DNA of 64,000 bases from positions 4,402,001 through 4,466,000 of the forward strand of contig NC_077223.1 in NCBI RefSeq assembly GCF_024763615.1, written 5' to 3'. This DNA comes from Phlebotomus papatasi. Its lineage: Eukaryota; Arthropoda; Insecta; Diptera; Psychodidae. A model generated the notes under the pieces. That model was not told where the DNA came from. It saw nothing but the letters and a program-made list of their open reading frames with translations, and made no database searches. Every line of letters starts with the position of its first letter. Position 1 is the first letter of the stretch. Below, piece by piece: positions 1-10,515 of this stretch. The position numbers were made by a program, and so were the translations under genes.

Positions 1-566
1 AATGACAGTTCCTAATTTTTAGTACAAGCAGCTATTTAACATTCAATTAAATACACAACTGAACGATTACTGCTAAATTACTAAATTACTGCTAAATGGT
101 GCTACTCCAATGAAAAACGAAAAGGGGACATTTTTCTCCTGGATATTTTTTAGCACAGGACTGTTCTCAACTCAATTTCTAAATTATCAAGTTTCTTCTA
201 AATTTTCGACTTTTCTTTTAGTTGGTTCTTGTCTTGAACATCTTTCCCTGTCCTCGCCGTGTTCTAAAACCACCAAACAGTTGTAACAAGAACCAGAACA
301 AAGAAAAGTCAATTATGCAGAACCACTTGAAAACAGTTCAAAGTCTCGAAAATATACTAGAAATTTTTTTTGTAGAATTAGTATAAAAGTTTTAAGAAAG
401 ATTAAAAGGGCATAATTAGAGAATTCTATGCTATTATACTTCATTTATTAAACAAAAACTTCACAAGAAAATTCATTTTCATTGGTGAACACACATGCAT
501 ACATAACCTCAAAATTATTTTATATGTAACCGTCGAGAACTCGTCCGGATTACAGAGCGGGCACTG
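1..566. mobile_element. Composite MITE: hairpin E inside a TA-type element (B)
   Basis: About 95-345 is an imperfect palindrome around GTTCTAAAACCACC, with arms that read TTGGTTCTTGTC and AAGAACCAGAACAAAG. It is followed at about 350-566 by the inner and right part of MITE family B, ending GAGCGGGCACTG with TA next to it. The same E-then-B order recurs at 52.1-52.5 kb and 56.0-56.3 kb, so the pair moved or was duplicated as a unit. The left end of B is not recognisable here. Confidence 0.55.
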
Positions 567-629
567 TACGTAACTTGTTGGGGAATTCCGTAACGATATG
601 ACAATGTAAGGGGTGCATAAGTGGCTCTC

Positions 630-890
630 AGAGTGAAACCTGAGCGACGATCGGCAAAATTGGCCAATCTGATGCTAAAAATTGAGAGATCTGTACAATT
701 TGGCTAAAAATCGGCAAATCGGCCGGCACCACTTTAGCGAAGACTCGGCAGATTTAAATGTCAGTTCGCTCGTTCTGCGGAAATTCTGCTGAATCGGCAT
801 ACCGGCACGAAATCAACAAATCGGCACAATTTTTTAAAAAGATCGGCACATCGGCACTCGAGTGAAGCATGAGCGGTACAGTTATCTACC
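630..890. repeat. Diverged short repeat of ATCGGCA
   Basis: The words GATCGGCA, AATCGGCA, ACTCGGCA and ATCGGCACA recur at irregular spacing of about 10-40 bp. It reads like a decayed minisatellite. No coding frame is seen. Confidence 0.45.
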
Positions 891-930
891 CTGTGTGACA
901 ATGTCATTTGACGAATTTTCGTGTTAAAAT

Positions 931-2471
931 TAGTGGTTCCAAATAACCGAGTTTTTAGAATAGACGGTTAATCGGTTTTGGATGGCTCCGAAACCGATTA
1001 ACCGGTTTAAAACCGGTTTCAAATTTAGGTTTAGATTATTTAACTTTGAGCATTTTTTCAGAACTTAAAATTTGAGTGTTTATTTAACAAATAAATTTAT
1101 TCTTCTTCTCAGTTAGTTTGGAACTTATTTATTTTATTACTTTTTTTTGTATTTAAAATAGTTCTGAAAATTTCAGAGTGCAGGAAAACTACTGGGAGTT
1201 TCTCCAATAATATTGTACCGTGAAAAAGCTAATGCAAAGTAGATTTCCGTAAAAATAACTATTTTTTCATACAATTTATTTTTCTTAGAATAAATTGTTT
1301 ATAAACGTTGTCATTTTTGGTAATCTTTAATGAGGAAATACTTAAAAATTTTATTTTAGATTTTTGAAAATGAAAAAAAAAGAATTTTATAGAGAATACT
1401 CTAACGAACAAACCGAAAAAGTTTTCCTCTTTAGTTTTAAAATCTAATGACTAGTTAAATCTTGTTAAACTCAAGTTTAGAAAATTTGAATCGTGGAAGA
1501 AAACTAATAATCGCAAAAATATAAAAAAAAGAATGTTGGAAGGATAGTTACGAAATTTTTTCTCTATTTTTCTTTAAATCTTCTAAAAGTATTGTCAATT
1601 TTTTTTCCAACAAAAAATTCAGATTTTTCGATTGGGAATGGTTTCTAAAGTCATTTTTTTAGATCATTCTCTACAGAAAACATATCAATGCGTAATTTTT
1701 GGTATTATATATCATTAAAATCATGATTATAATTTATACAAAATTCACAAATAATTTCATAGACAAAAATCCATAGGAATTTTGAAAAAAAAAGAAATAA
1801 AATAAAAGGAAACCTTTTTTGCATTTTACTCCATTGGTTGGGAAACTAATAAATACCAGATTTTGACAAAAAATTTACAAGAATCTTGTGTGGCAATCTT
1901 AGTGAATTTGAGTCTAATAAGATAGGTATGTAGTTAAAAATTAGCAAGATTTAATAAAAATCTCTATAAAGACAGGGAGAGGTAAACATATTGTTACTTT
2001 TCTACATAAAACAAAATTTTACAAGATTGTACTAAATTGTTTACAAATTTTTTTCTCAATGTACGTACAATTCATTTTTTAGTCTTGTAAATATTTATTT
2101 AGGGTTTAAAAAATTAAATATTTTCAAGTGAAGAAGTCCTGAGATAATTTTCGATAACCTTCAAGCAAATAATTCTTTTCAAGAGTGGAAGAAACGTACA
2201 GGAATCCCATTACTTATCCTTCATATATTATTAACATACTACTATACTACAGATTACACTTTTGCACTTTAGGTTCTCTTCTAAAGTCAAGGAAATACAT
2301 TGCAGTGTATCTTGAATTTTCAAGAAATAAACTTAAGCGAGAAATTTTAAAATTTTTGTAAAGAGACGTTTTTAAACCGGTTTCATATCTAAAAACCGGT
2401 TTTAAAACCGTCTCCAAAATAGGGCGGTTAGCCGGTTTTTCGAAACCGTTTAACCGTTGTTGGAATCACTA
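931..2471. mobile_element. Non-autonomous hAT-type element, 1.54 kb
   Basis: The ends are TAGTGGTTCCAA and TTGGAATCACTA, inverted copies with one mismatch, flanked by a perfect 8-bp target duplication GTTAAAAT (923-930 and 2472-2479). Subterminal regions carry several ACCGGTTT / AAACCGGT words at both ends. The interior is AT-rich with no transposase frame. The 8-bp duplication fits the hAT superfamily. Confidence 0.72.
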
Positions 2472-2624
2472 GTTAAAATCGAAAAGAGGACGACATTAAA
2501 GCCTAGTGAGCATCGAAAGGCCATTGCTAGGAGCTCCATGAAGTTCTTAGTAACGGATACATATGACTCTGCTTTTCGATTAAGTTTTCCGAATTCCCCT
2601 AGTGATCAATATTTTGATTACAAT

Positions 2625-2773
2625 TATGCCCAGCGCACAATAACTTTTGTTTGTAAACATGTTTTCAAAATTTCCTATGAGAGTGAGCGAGATGACTAGA
2701 TCTAGGTTTCATTCACTCTTATTGAAATATAAAAAACATGTTTACAAAACAAAAGTGATTATGCGTTGGGCAT
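2625..2773. mobile_element. Palindromic MITE
   Basis: The outer arms ATGCCCAGCGCACAATAA and its inverted partner near 2755-2773 enclose paired TTTGTAAACATGTTTT blocks and a short AT loop. Single copy in the window. Confidence 0.5.
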
Positions 2774-2816
2774 TACGTTAAGTCGTCTCTCAGCTTAAGT
2801 CGTTACTGTGTATAAT

Positions 2817-2954
2817 GGCCTCTACACATTGGGAGCAATTTCTGTCAAAAATTGCTTTTTTGAAGGAAATTCCCTGCAGCGTTGTAGGGGGAAACGTCAA
2901 ATTTCTGTCAAAAACGCAATTTTTGAAGAAAATTGCTCCCAATGTGTAGACGCC
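2817..2954. mobile_element. Hairpin MITE family G, full copy
   Basis: GGCCTCTACACATTGGGAG at the left is mirrored by CTCCCAATGTGTAGACGCC at the right, with TGTCAAAAATTGC arms and GGGAAACGTCAAA in the middle. Related, more decayed copies lie at 19.8 kb and 42.0 kb. Confidence 0.6.
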
Positions 2955-3130
2955 TTAAAACATTACGCTCCTTCAAATTTGAAGTAAATGAAAAATAGCG
3001 AGAGAACACGATAGCATCCCGAAAACGATACGAAATTAACCATTATCAAATTTACTAACAAAATTGTGTTATTTAAAACTTTTCTGTTATTTTTTTAGAA
3101 TAACATTGTTATTCTTTTGCTTAGGAACTA

Positions 3131-3455
3131 CAGTGCTGTCTCGCTATATGCACAGTTTGGGTACTTTTTTTGACAGTTCTCTCTCTGAATATGCACAACT
3201 TTTTTTGAAATTCTCAACGGTTTTTTTCTTTCTTTCAATAAATTATCATTTTTTTTGTTCTAGAATTTCCCGTGTTATTTTAAATATAATATGAGACAGA
3301 AAAAATAAAATTAAGAAAATTAAAAACAAGAAAAATTAGTTACCAAGAAAATAATTTTCTTTATTACTTTGTTAAAATGTAAACAAATTGATTTTGAATG
3401 CAACCAACACAAAAGCTGTGCATATAGAGAGTGTGCATATACAGAGACAGTACTG
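3131..3455. mobile_element. TA-flanked MITE, 325 bp
   Basis: It begins CAGTGCTGTCTC and ends GAGACAGTACTG, with TA on both sides (3129-3130 and 3456-3457). Subterminal TATATGCACA words occur in inverted order in both arms. TA target sites and CAGT termini fit Tc1/pogo-type elements. The interior is AT-rich and non-coding. Confidence 0.6.
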
Positions 3456-3457
3456 TA

Positions 3458-4436
3458 ATAAAAATATCTGTCAGATTTGTTTGAATTTGAAGTAAACCGA
3501 AAAAACGTAACAAAAGCCAACAAAATAAGATGCATGTAAAATCACGGAAATCACTGTTATATTCGATTGTCAAATTAATTGAATTTAAAACTTTATCTAG
3601 CCCCTATATTTCTCACCTATTTAAAATAAAACGAATTGCAAATATCTGAGCAATTGAAACTGAGAGTGTTTCCTTTTTGAGTGGAAAAGTTGTGTGGAAA
3701 ATTTCAGCATCTCTTTGAGTTTTGCAGGGAGGAAATTTCCTGAAGCAACAGTTGAAAATTCTGATGAAATTAATGAACACTTTTCCCCCATCCGAGACAT
3801 AAGGAGTGTGGGACAAATCCCACCCTCGGATGCTGAAGACACCTTTAGCACTCAACTCTCAATGTTTGAGGAAAAAAATCGGTGCAGGAGCAAAAGTTGA
3901 AAAGGACTTTTGGAAAATATTCTCAACACCCAGCACATTAAACACATTTTCCTATGAAAGTTTGAAGAGCACAACTTGTGCACTTTATTTTAACCTTAAT
4001 ACTATGTAGTTTTGAGAATAGTAACCGCAGGAAATGGGTCACTGTGAAACCCAAGAACTATTCTAAGCGTCAAAGGACATTTTGATGTACACTTTGTAAA
4101 CGCTTTTCCAGTAAATGTCCATTTAAATTTTAAATATTTTTATTGCATTTTTAATAAGTGTTGACATCGTTTTTGCTTTTTATTCGGGAAATTAAGTTCT
4201 TTTTCGATGATCTTTGCAGATTTCTTCCTAACTGCGTCTCAAGACTGACTTCAACCGAAGGGAAAATGTGAGCGTTATGCGAAGCACAGGAAACGACACT
4301 TCTTTTTCTCCGCCATTTTAATTATTTAACTGCTATCGGTGGGAAGAAGGGCATTCTGGTCAAGAAAACAGCAACACTAAGATAAATCGGTTGAAAAGGA
4401 TAGATTTCTCCTCCAATCGGCGAACAAAAGCTGAGG
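3458..4436. other. Upstream region of the zinc-finger gene
   Basis: No gene seen. A small hairpin (GGTCACTGTGAAACCC area, about 4017-4068) lies inside. The last 200 bp are less AT-rich and contain a possible acceptor TCTTTGCAG near 4219, so an upstream non-coding first exon is possible. Confidence 0.3.
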
Positions 4437-7400
4437 ATGGCCATTAATTTCTCAGCTTCGTTCGCCGCCTGCCTAGCGGCGGGCCTAAAGGTACCCCGTC
4501 AGATAATGTACTGCATCTCTCAGGACACAGGAGCTCCCTATGTCCTATACAAAGATTCTCAGGAAGCTGCAGAACGGGGCGCTTTGGCAGCAGGTCAATG
4601 GGGTCCTGATATGTATGCTTCGATGCAGCAACAGAGTCCGCAACAGGCCCACATAGCGTCGCAGCATTCACAAAATGGCGCCCAACTGGCAAATGCAGCC
4701 CAAGCGGCGGCAGCTCAGGTAGCAGCTCAGCAGAATGCTGCAGCAGCAGGACCACAGAGTCCTTCTGGGGATGACAATGGAGCAGATCAGGCACACGGGG
4801 CACTGTCCAGTCCGGCTAGTAGTCCGTATCCGCAGCAGCAGCCGACGCAAGAGATGGAAGATGACGTAACGATCTCTCAGGTGAGACCCCTACAACTCAG
4901 GCTGACTCCAACACCTCTAGCTAAAAACGTCTTTCTGCAGGTGCCGTCGATGCAGCAGCACCAACAATCGCAGTCGCAGAGTTCGGCTGTGAATCAAGGC
5001 GGAGGGAACGCAGGTGGAGGACCGCAGCAGAATCAACAAAATCAGACGCAACAGCCATCACCTGAGCAGAATATTGACCTACCCAATGATGGACAGAGCC
5101 AACAGGCACAGACAGCATCAGCGACGCAAAACGGAGGACCACCTTGCTTTGAGCCACCTCAGCCCGAACTAGGAGGCTACTATGCTCCAAGGCACCCAGG
5201 AACACCTCAGGGTGCTATGCTCGGACCTCCAGGCTTTCCACCATTGCACTACCTGAACAAACCGGGATTACTTCCGGGTATGGGAGGAGCTGGTGGTATG
5301 GACCAAGCAACGAGCGCTCTAGACTCGTATGCAATGCCCGATCTCTTGCCTGGAGCCCATCAGATGCACCAAAACAACCAAGGAGCTGGCGGGAAGTCCA
5401 AGGGTAGTGATTTGCGTCTCTTCAAGTGTCTCACCTGCGGCAAGGACTTCAAACAGAAGAGTACCCTCCTACAACACGAACGTATCCATACAGATTCAAG
5501 ACCGTATGGATGTCCCGAGTGTGGAAAACGTTTCCGGCAGCAATCACATCTCACGCAACACCTTCGCATCCATGCCAACGAGAAACCCTACTCGTGTGCG
5601 TATTGTCCGCGTAGCTTCCGGCAGCGCGCCATCCTCAATCAGCACCTTCGCATCCATTCGGGTGAGAAGCCCTACGCGTGCCCAGAGTGCGGCAAGCACT
5701 TTCGCCAGAAGGCCATCCTCAACCAACATGTGCGCACCCACCAAGGCGAGCGACACTTATTGACCGCTTTAGATGTTTTGTTCTTTTCTCTAAAAGATCT
5801 CACTTTATCTCTTCTTGGGAAAGAATACCCAAGCGGAGGAAAAGTTTCCGAAGGACCTCATGGATGTTGCTCAATGAAAACATTTTTGGATTGTTTACCT
5901 AACCTTGACTTGACCTTGACGAAGGATCTTGCTAAGTAATCATGGCAATATCCACAGGTCCTTCGGAAGGCAGTAATTCTGCACTAACCAGAGATCGAAG
6001 ATCGCGATCATTTCATATTTATTATTCACAAAAAACAAATTGAAATGAAATGCAATGCTCTCACTCTGGGTATTATTTTGGCTTCTTTCCCGAAATCTTC
6101 TCATTTTTTGCAAAATCATCTCCTTCATACCAAAAAAATAAATAAATAATCATTCCGGAAATAATAAATATGAAATGATAGCTCAGTATTCGCGATGAGT
6201 GAAGGAGCTCGCTTTGGATCGTGGGTGCAGATGTTGGATTAACTTTCTGTCTCTTTTTTCACTCCATCCAACAGATGTTTCACCGCATTTGGTCTTCAAG
6301 AATGGTCCTATGCCAACGCTATGGCCCCAGGATATGCCCTATCCGGGTCCGGAGGATGGACACACGAAAGATGAACAGGCGAGTGCTTTTGGGGATGATG
6401 CATCGCAAGGTGGTGAGTCGAGAGCGTGCTTCTCACCGGATGGCGCCAATGGAACCCTCCAATATCCGTCGTACTTCAAAGACACCAAAGGTGTCAATCA
6501 CTCTGTGTTTGGCGCCAACATTGGTTCCCTGCAATACCTGAAGCAGGGCCAGAAGGGCATGCTGCCCGATGTGATCCAGCACGGACGATCAGCCGGAATG
6601 CCACTGTATGTGCGATGTCCCATCTGCCAGAAGGAATTCAAGCAGAAGAGTACCCTCCTTCAGCACGGTTGCATCCACATCGAATCCCGCCCGTATCCTT
6701 GTCCGGAATGTGGAAAACGTTTCCGACAGCAATCGCATCTTACCCAACACTTGCGAATACACACCAATGAGAAGCCCTATGGCTGCATCTACTGCCCGCG
6801 ATTCTTCCGTCAGAGGACCATCCTCAACCAGGTGAGATTTGTATTCAGCTTTCAGATAGATAATTTGCTGACTTTTGATGTTTCTTTGTAGCACATTCGT
6901 ATCCATACCGGCGAGAAGCCATACAAATGCGCACAGTGTGGAAAGGACTTTAGGCAGAAAGCCATCCTTGATCAGCACACAAGGACCCACCAGGTAGTTG
7001 TATAGTTTGAGTGATTGTACTTACTTACCTTGAAAGCCGTTCGTGACTTCCCAATGGTATTGGTTACCCAATCTTTAATCACTTACCTGAGTGTACCGGA
7101 ACCTATCAGGCATCTAGCTCGCTTGAAGGTGAACATAGGAATTGAGAGGAACAGGCTATGTGTCACATTACATAGAGGTTGAGTTATAAAAAAAAACAAA
7201 ATTGGGAGTCATTCCAATATTGTAGAATGGGGGATAGGCGATATTTTGCACACTATTCTTCAAAATGCAAGTTTAATCCGGCTCTAAGGACCAAAATAGA
7301 TATTTAAAGTAGACTCTCGCTCAATCGGTTCCTTTTCAATCGGGCGCAAAATTTTGCTGACAATTTTCATGTTTGATTTTAAAGCAAATTTGTTCAAATT

Positions 7401-10400
7401 CACTGTAGTTCCTCTTGTTTTATCGTGATTCTTTATATTTGAGCGCTTTTTGTGGAATTTACAATGATTTTGATGCCCAAATCTTTCGATAATTTGGATG
7501 ATATTTTGCCCCATATGCCCAATTGAGAGAAATGTCTACTGTCGTTGTGCTTTCCGCTCTGTCGCCAACTGACACTGTCAGACTGTCAGTGACAGTAGCA
7601 TTAAAACCAAGAAGACAGCTACTGAAGTTAGCTGCAGAACTCTGAGCCGTTTAACCCTTTAAAACCCAGCGCAAAATATCACGTTAAATGCCAGAATGGC
7701 ATAAAATACCAAGTCGATTTTTTATAGGTAAAATACGAATTTTCGCCATGGTTTTTTTTTAATAAGATTTTAACAAGGCTCTCTAGTGTTTTGAAAATGT
7801 ATTTTCTTCAATTTCGTATAAAATATATTTATAATTTTTTATAATTTTTGTTTCAAAAAAGCATTAAATGCCATATTAGACCAGGATCGAATTAATTTTC
7901 AGTTTTTTATAGTAGTATTTCTTTATTTAAATATTTTATAATTTTTTTCACATTGACTGCAGATCTTGCTTATATGATTCTTATGCCCTAGACACACTTA
8001 CGACTAAAGTCCAGAGACAACTAAGTTCGTTCATAGCCAAGTCAGTTCCTGACACACTACGAACGAGGATTAGTATTCTTTGATGTCCATAAAGCATAAC
8101 TTTCGTGGGTTTTTATGCAGATATTTCTACTGAAATGCACTAATACTCCTCAGAAAATGAAACTATTTGTAAATTCATGTCTCAGTACACGTGCAATAAT
8201 TATTGCCAATTACAATTATTTGCGAGGTGGAAGTTAACTCGCGACTTAAACCAATTTAGGCGATTCTAGTGAATAATTCTTGTTTTTATACGTGAATTGT
8301 GAAGTAAATTTAAAAGTAGTTTCATTTTAAAGGTGTGCTAGTGCATTTCAGTAGAAATATCTGCATAAAAACCCACGAAAGTTATGTTTTGTGAGTGCTA
8401 GAAAATTTTAAGCCTCGTTTGTAGTGTGTCAGGAACTGACTTGGCTATGAACGAGCTTAGTCACCTCTGGACTTTAGTCGTAAGTGTCTAGGGTAGGGTA
8501 TTACAAGCGTATTTATTGCAATGTTCGCAAACTGCATCACTCTCTGTATTGTCTCCCTCGTTGTACAGGATTGCTGATTGTAAAATCTGAATTCTGTCCA
8601 TTTTCACATCAAAAACTATCAAAACAGAAAAAACTTTCACTGATTCACCTAAAAAATGTATAAAAATTGACTGGCATTTTACGCCAAATTGGTATTTTGC
8701 GCCTGTTTTTAGTTTTTTTAGAAATATTGTCTTTAAAAAAATCTTTTTTTATTGATTGTTTAATAGAATAGGAAAGCCAAATAAATTCTTTACGCATTCG
8801 TGCAATCGATATTATTCAAATATGTAAGATTTCCCTGCTGTATAAAGCATTAAAAAAAGTTGGAGTAAAATGCCACTTTGGGTTTTAAAGTGTTAAAATC
8901 GATGATTTTTCGATGACTTTATTGGGAAAAGCATTTTAAATCCCCTGTGTCCTCCGATGAGGACACTCCAATGGCGGTACAGGTGGGAAATTCCGAGAGG
9001 TGGATTGCGGCAGAGGATGTTGACGGGGAAGCTCAGCACTGGGCTTCAATCTTTGGCGGCTCCTGGGGATAGAGCTCACTGAGCTTGCCCAAGAAGCAAT
9101 TTTTTCTTAATATAGTCTTGTAGAATTCCCCAAGTAAGGCATTATAGAACGAAAAATCTTTTTATTTGCTTATAACGCTCTTGGTTCTATCACTGAGATT
9201 ACTATTTATAAGTAGAGTGGCGCACTCTTAAGGATCTTAAGAGCTTCTATAGGTATTTCAACAGAAAATTATCACTTTTAGTCTTTTAAAAGTGCACTTA
9301 AAGACTTGTTTAATACTTGGTTCTATAACGCAGCTAATTTGCTTATGGGGTGGTGTCGTGGTGACGGTGAAGGAGTCGATCTTGGGCTGATAATGAGAAG
9401 AGGCTTCGGCGATGTTGCTTCCTCGGCAGACAGTAGTGGAAAGAGACCGATTGGCGGTCTTTTTCCTATCAGCTGCTGTTCACTTTTTCTTCCTCTCTTC
9501 GCCCTCAGCGCCCTCGTCGCCTCAGCAGGGCACTTTCGCAACAACTTTCTCATGAAATTTGAAAATATATGTAGTTAGGTGCGTCACATCCTTGGCCATG
9601 TCCCTTCTCAATCAACCTTTGAGCTTTGTATTTTCCGCAAATAATGCAGAAAAAAAGTATAATGTTGCTAAATATGATCTCAGACAATTTCTCCCACGCG
9701 GAAAGACAGATTCTCAAGCGATCATTGACACGTTAAAAAATGCATTGAAAGAAACGTCCTAAAATCAATCTTTGCGGAGATGCACAAAAGATGCAACTAA
9801 GGGGAAGGTCTTGGCCTCTCCTTCATCTCTTCATCATCTACATGGTTCTTTGTCATGAAGATGCAATTTGATAAATTTGATGAGTGACATGGCAAAAAAT
9901 TTCACGGATAAAGTTGACGCACCACTCCAAAATGCCACTCCTCTATCTGATACTTCAATCTCTCTCTGAGATTCTTATTATTAGTTTTATTGTTGCTCAT
10001 CGAAGAATTTTGCACTTCGATTGGAACATAACCTCAATGTTTTACTTCGATAGGGTGACCGTCCATTCTGCTGTCCCATGCCAAATTGTCGACGACGCTT
10101 CGCCACGGAACCTGAGGTGAAGAAGCACATTGACAACCATATGAATCCACACTCCTCCAAGTCCCGCCGCGGTTTGAGTGCAATGGCGGCTGCGGCAGCT
10201 GCTGCGGCGGCAGAAACAAAAGCCACTCCCTTCCTCACCATGGACAAGCAGACCAATCTCATCCCACGAATGGGTCCTGTGGTCAAGCATGAGCTCTACT
10301 TCCCGCAATGCTATGCACCACCATTCAATCAGGCCTTTGGCGGACAGCAGCAGGCTCATGCAGGGTCAGTAGCCACTTCGGTGGCATCAGTGGTCGCAAG

Positions 10401-10515
10401 TGTTGCCAGTGCAAATGCCGCTAGCAACAATTCAGCTCCCACGGCAAATGGCGCCACAAATAACAGTACACCCGTTCCGCCGGCCAATGGCACAGCTCCG
10501 GCCGTGGCTCAGTGA
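4437..10515 (+). CDS. dati: C2H2 zinc-finger transcription factor, datilografo-like
   Basis: Probable nuclear DNA-binding regulator; I recognise the finger block as resembling Drosophila dati (CG2052), a neuronally expressed factor. Exons by splice sites and frame: 4437-4880, 4941-5745, 6275-6831, 6892-6993 and 10054-10515, giving 789 residues, or 809 if the 60-bp intron at 4881-4940 is retained. The N-terminal third is rich in Gln, Ala and Pro. Four C2H2 fingers follow (about 5427-5741), then an acidic linker, four more fingers (about 6611-6987) and a ninth (CCPMPNC...H...H) opening the last exon. An Ala run and a Ser/Thr/Asn-rich tail end the protein. The start ATG at 4437 heads the open frame. 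Exon 2 joins through a GC donor. A strong donor-like GTGAGT at 10601, after the stop, suggests a 3'UTR intron. The fingers are certain; the orthologue name is from memory of the family. Confidence 0.8.
4881..4940 (+). other. 60-bp in-frame intron (optional)
   Basis: The segment starts GTGAGACC after CTCTCAG and ends TTTCTGCAG before GTGCCG, so both splice sites are good. It is 60 bp, a multiple of three, and has no stop, so splicing or retention both keep the frame; retention adds 20 residues. Confidence 0.55.
5746..6274 (+). other. GC-AG intron of the zinc-finger gene, with a hairpin inside
   Basis: The reading frame of exon 1 ends ...THQ plus one base at 5745, and exon 2 resumes at 6275 to give THQDVSPHL. 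The only donor that restores this is AAG|GCGAGC, with GC instead of GT; the acceptor is CCAACAG. Without splicing the frame runs to a stop at 5939, which would make a short isoform with only four fingers. About 200 bp of the intron (5997-6198) form an imperfect inverted repeat built on ATTTCATATTTATTATT, probably a MITE. Confidence 0.6.
7308..7541. mobile_element. MITE of the CAGTAGACTCTCGC family, short subtype
   Basis: The left end reads AGTAGACTCTCGCTCAATCGG and the right end reads CCAATTGAGAGAAATGTCTACTG, an inverted match with a few changes. The interior matches the cleaner copy at 41400-41642. Confidence 0.65.
7651..8896. mobile_element. TTAA-bounded element carrying a nested foldback
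   Basis: The termini TTAACCCTTTAAAACCC and GGGTTTTAAAGTGTTAA are inverted copies differing at one base, with TTAA at each outer edge. GCGCAAAATA and TATTTTGCGC also pair inside. TTAA targets are typical of the piggyBac superfamily. No transposase frame. Confidence 0.55.
7987..8492. mobile_element. Foldback element with arms of about 180 bp
   Basis: CCTAGACACACTTACGAC at the left is mirrored by GTCGTAAGTGTCTAGG at the right. The arms continue through AAGTCAGTTCCTGACACAC and AGATATTTCTACTGAAATGC with few mismatches. The loop is AT-rich. It sits inside the TTAA-bounded element and splits it. Confidence 0.65.
8938..9545 (-). repeat. Interspersed repeat Q, minus-strand copy
   Basis: Read on the minus strand, 9540-9340 matches 26940-27110 (GCCCTGCTGAGGCGACGAGG and onward), and 9065-8938 matches the 27170-27290 part of the same unit. 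Roughly 270 bp of unrelated sequence lies between. It looks like the 3' part of a retrotransposon, but no coding domain is present here. Confidence 0.5.

Larger units (their letters stand above)
6994..10053 (+). other. Last intron of the zinc-finger gene, filled with transposons
   Basis: Donor CAG|GTAGTT after THQ, and acceptor GATAG before GGTGACCGTCC, both phase 0, join THQ to GDRPFCC. Its roughly 3 kb contain a CAGTAGAC-type MITE, a TTAA-bounded element with a nested foldback, and an inverted copy of a repeat also found at 26.9 kb. About 9560-10050 shows nothing recognisable. Confidence 0.75.

Noticed and set aside
9306..9762. 90- and 67-residue plus-strand frames in the last zinc-finger gene intron
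   Set aside because: The first is the antisense of repeat Q. The second has no family resemblance and no splice signals tying it to a gene.
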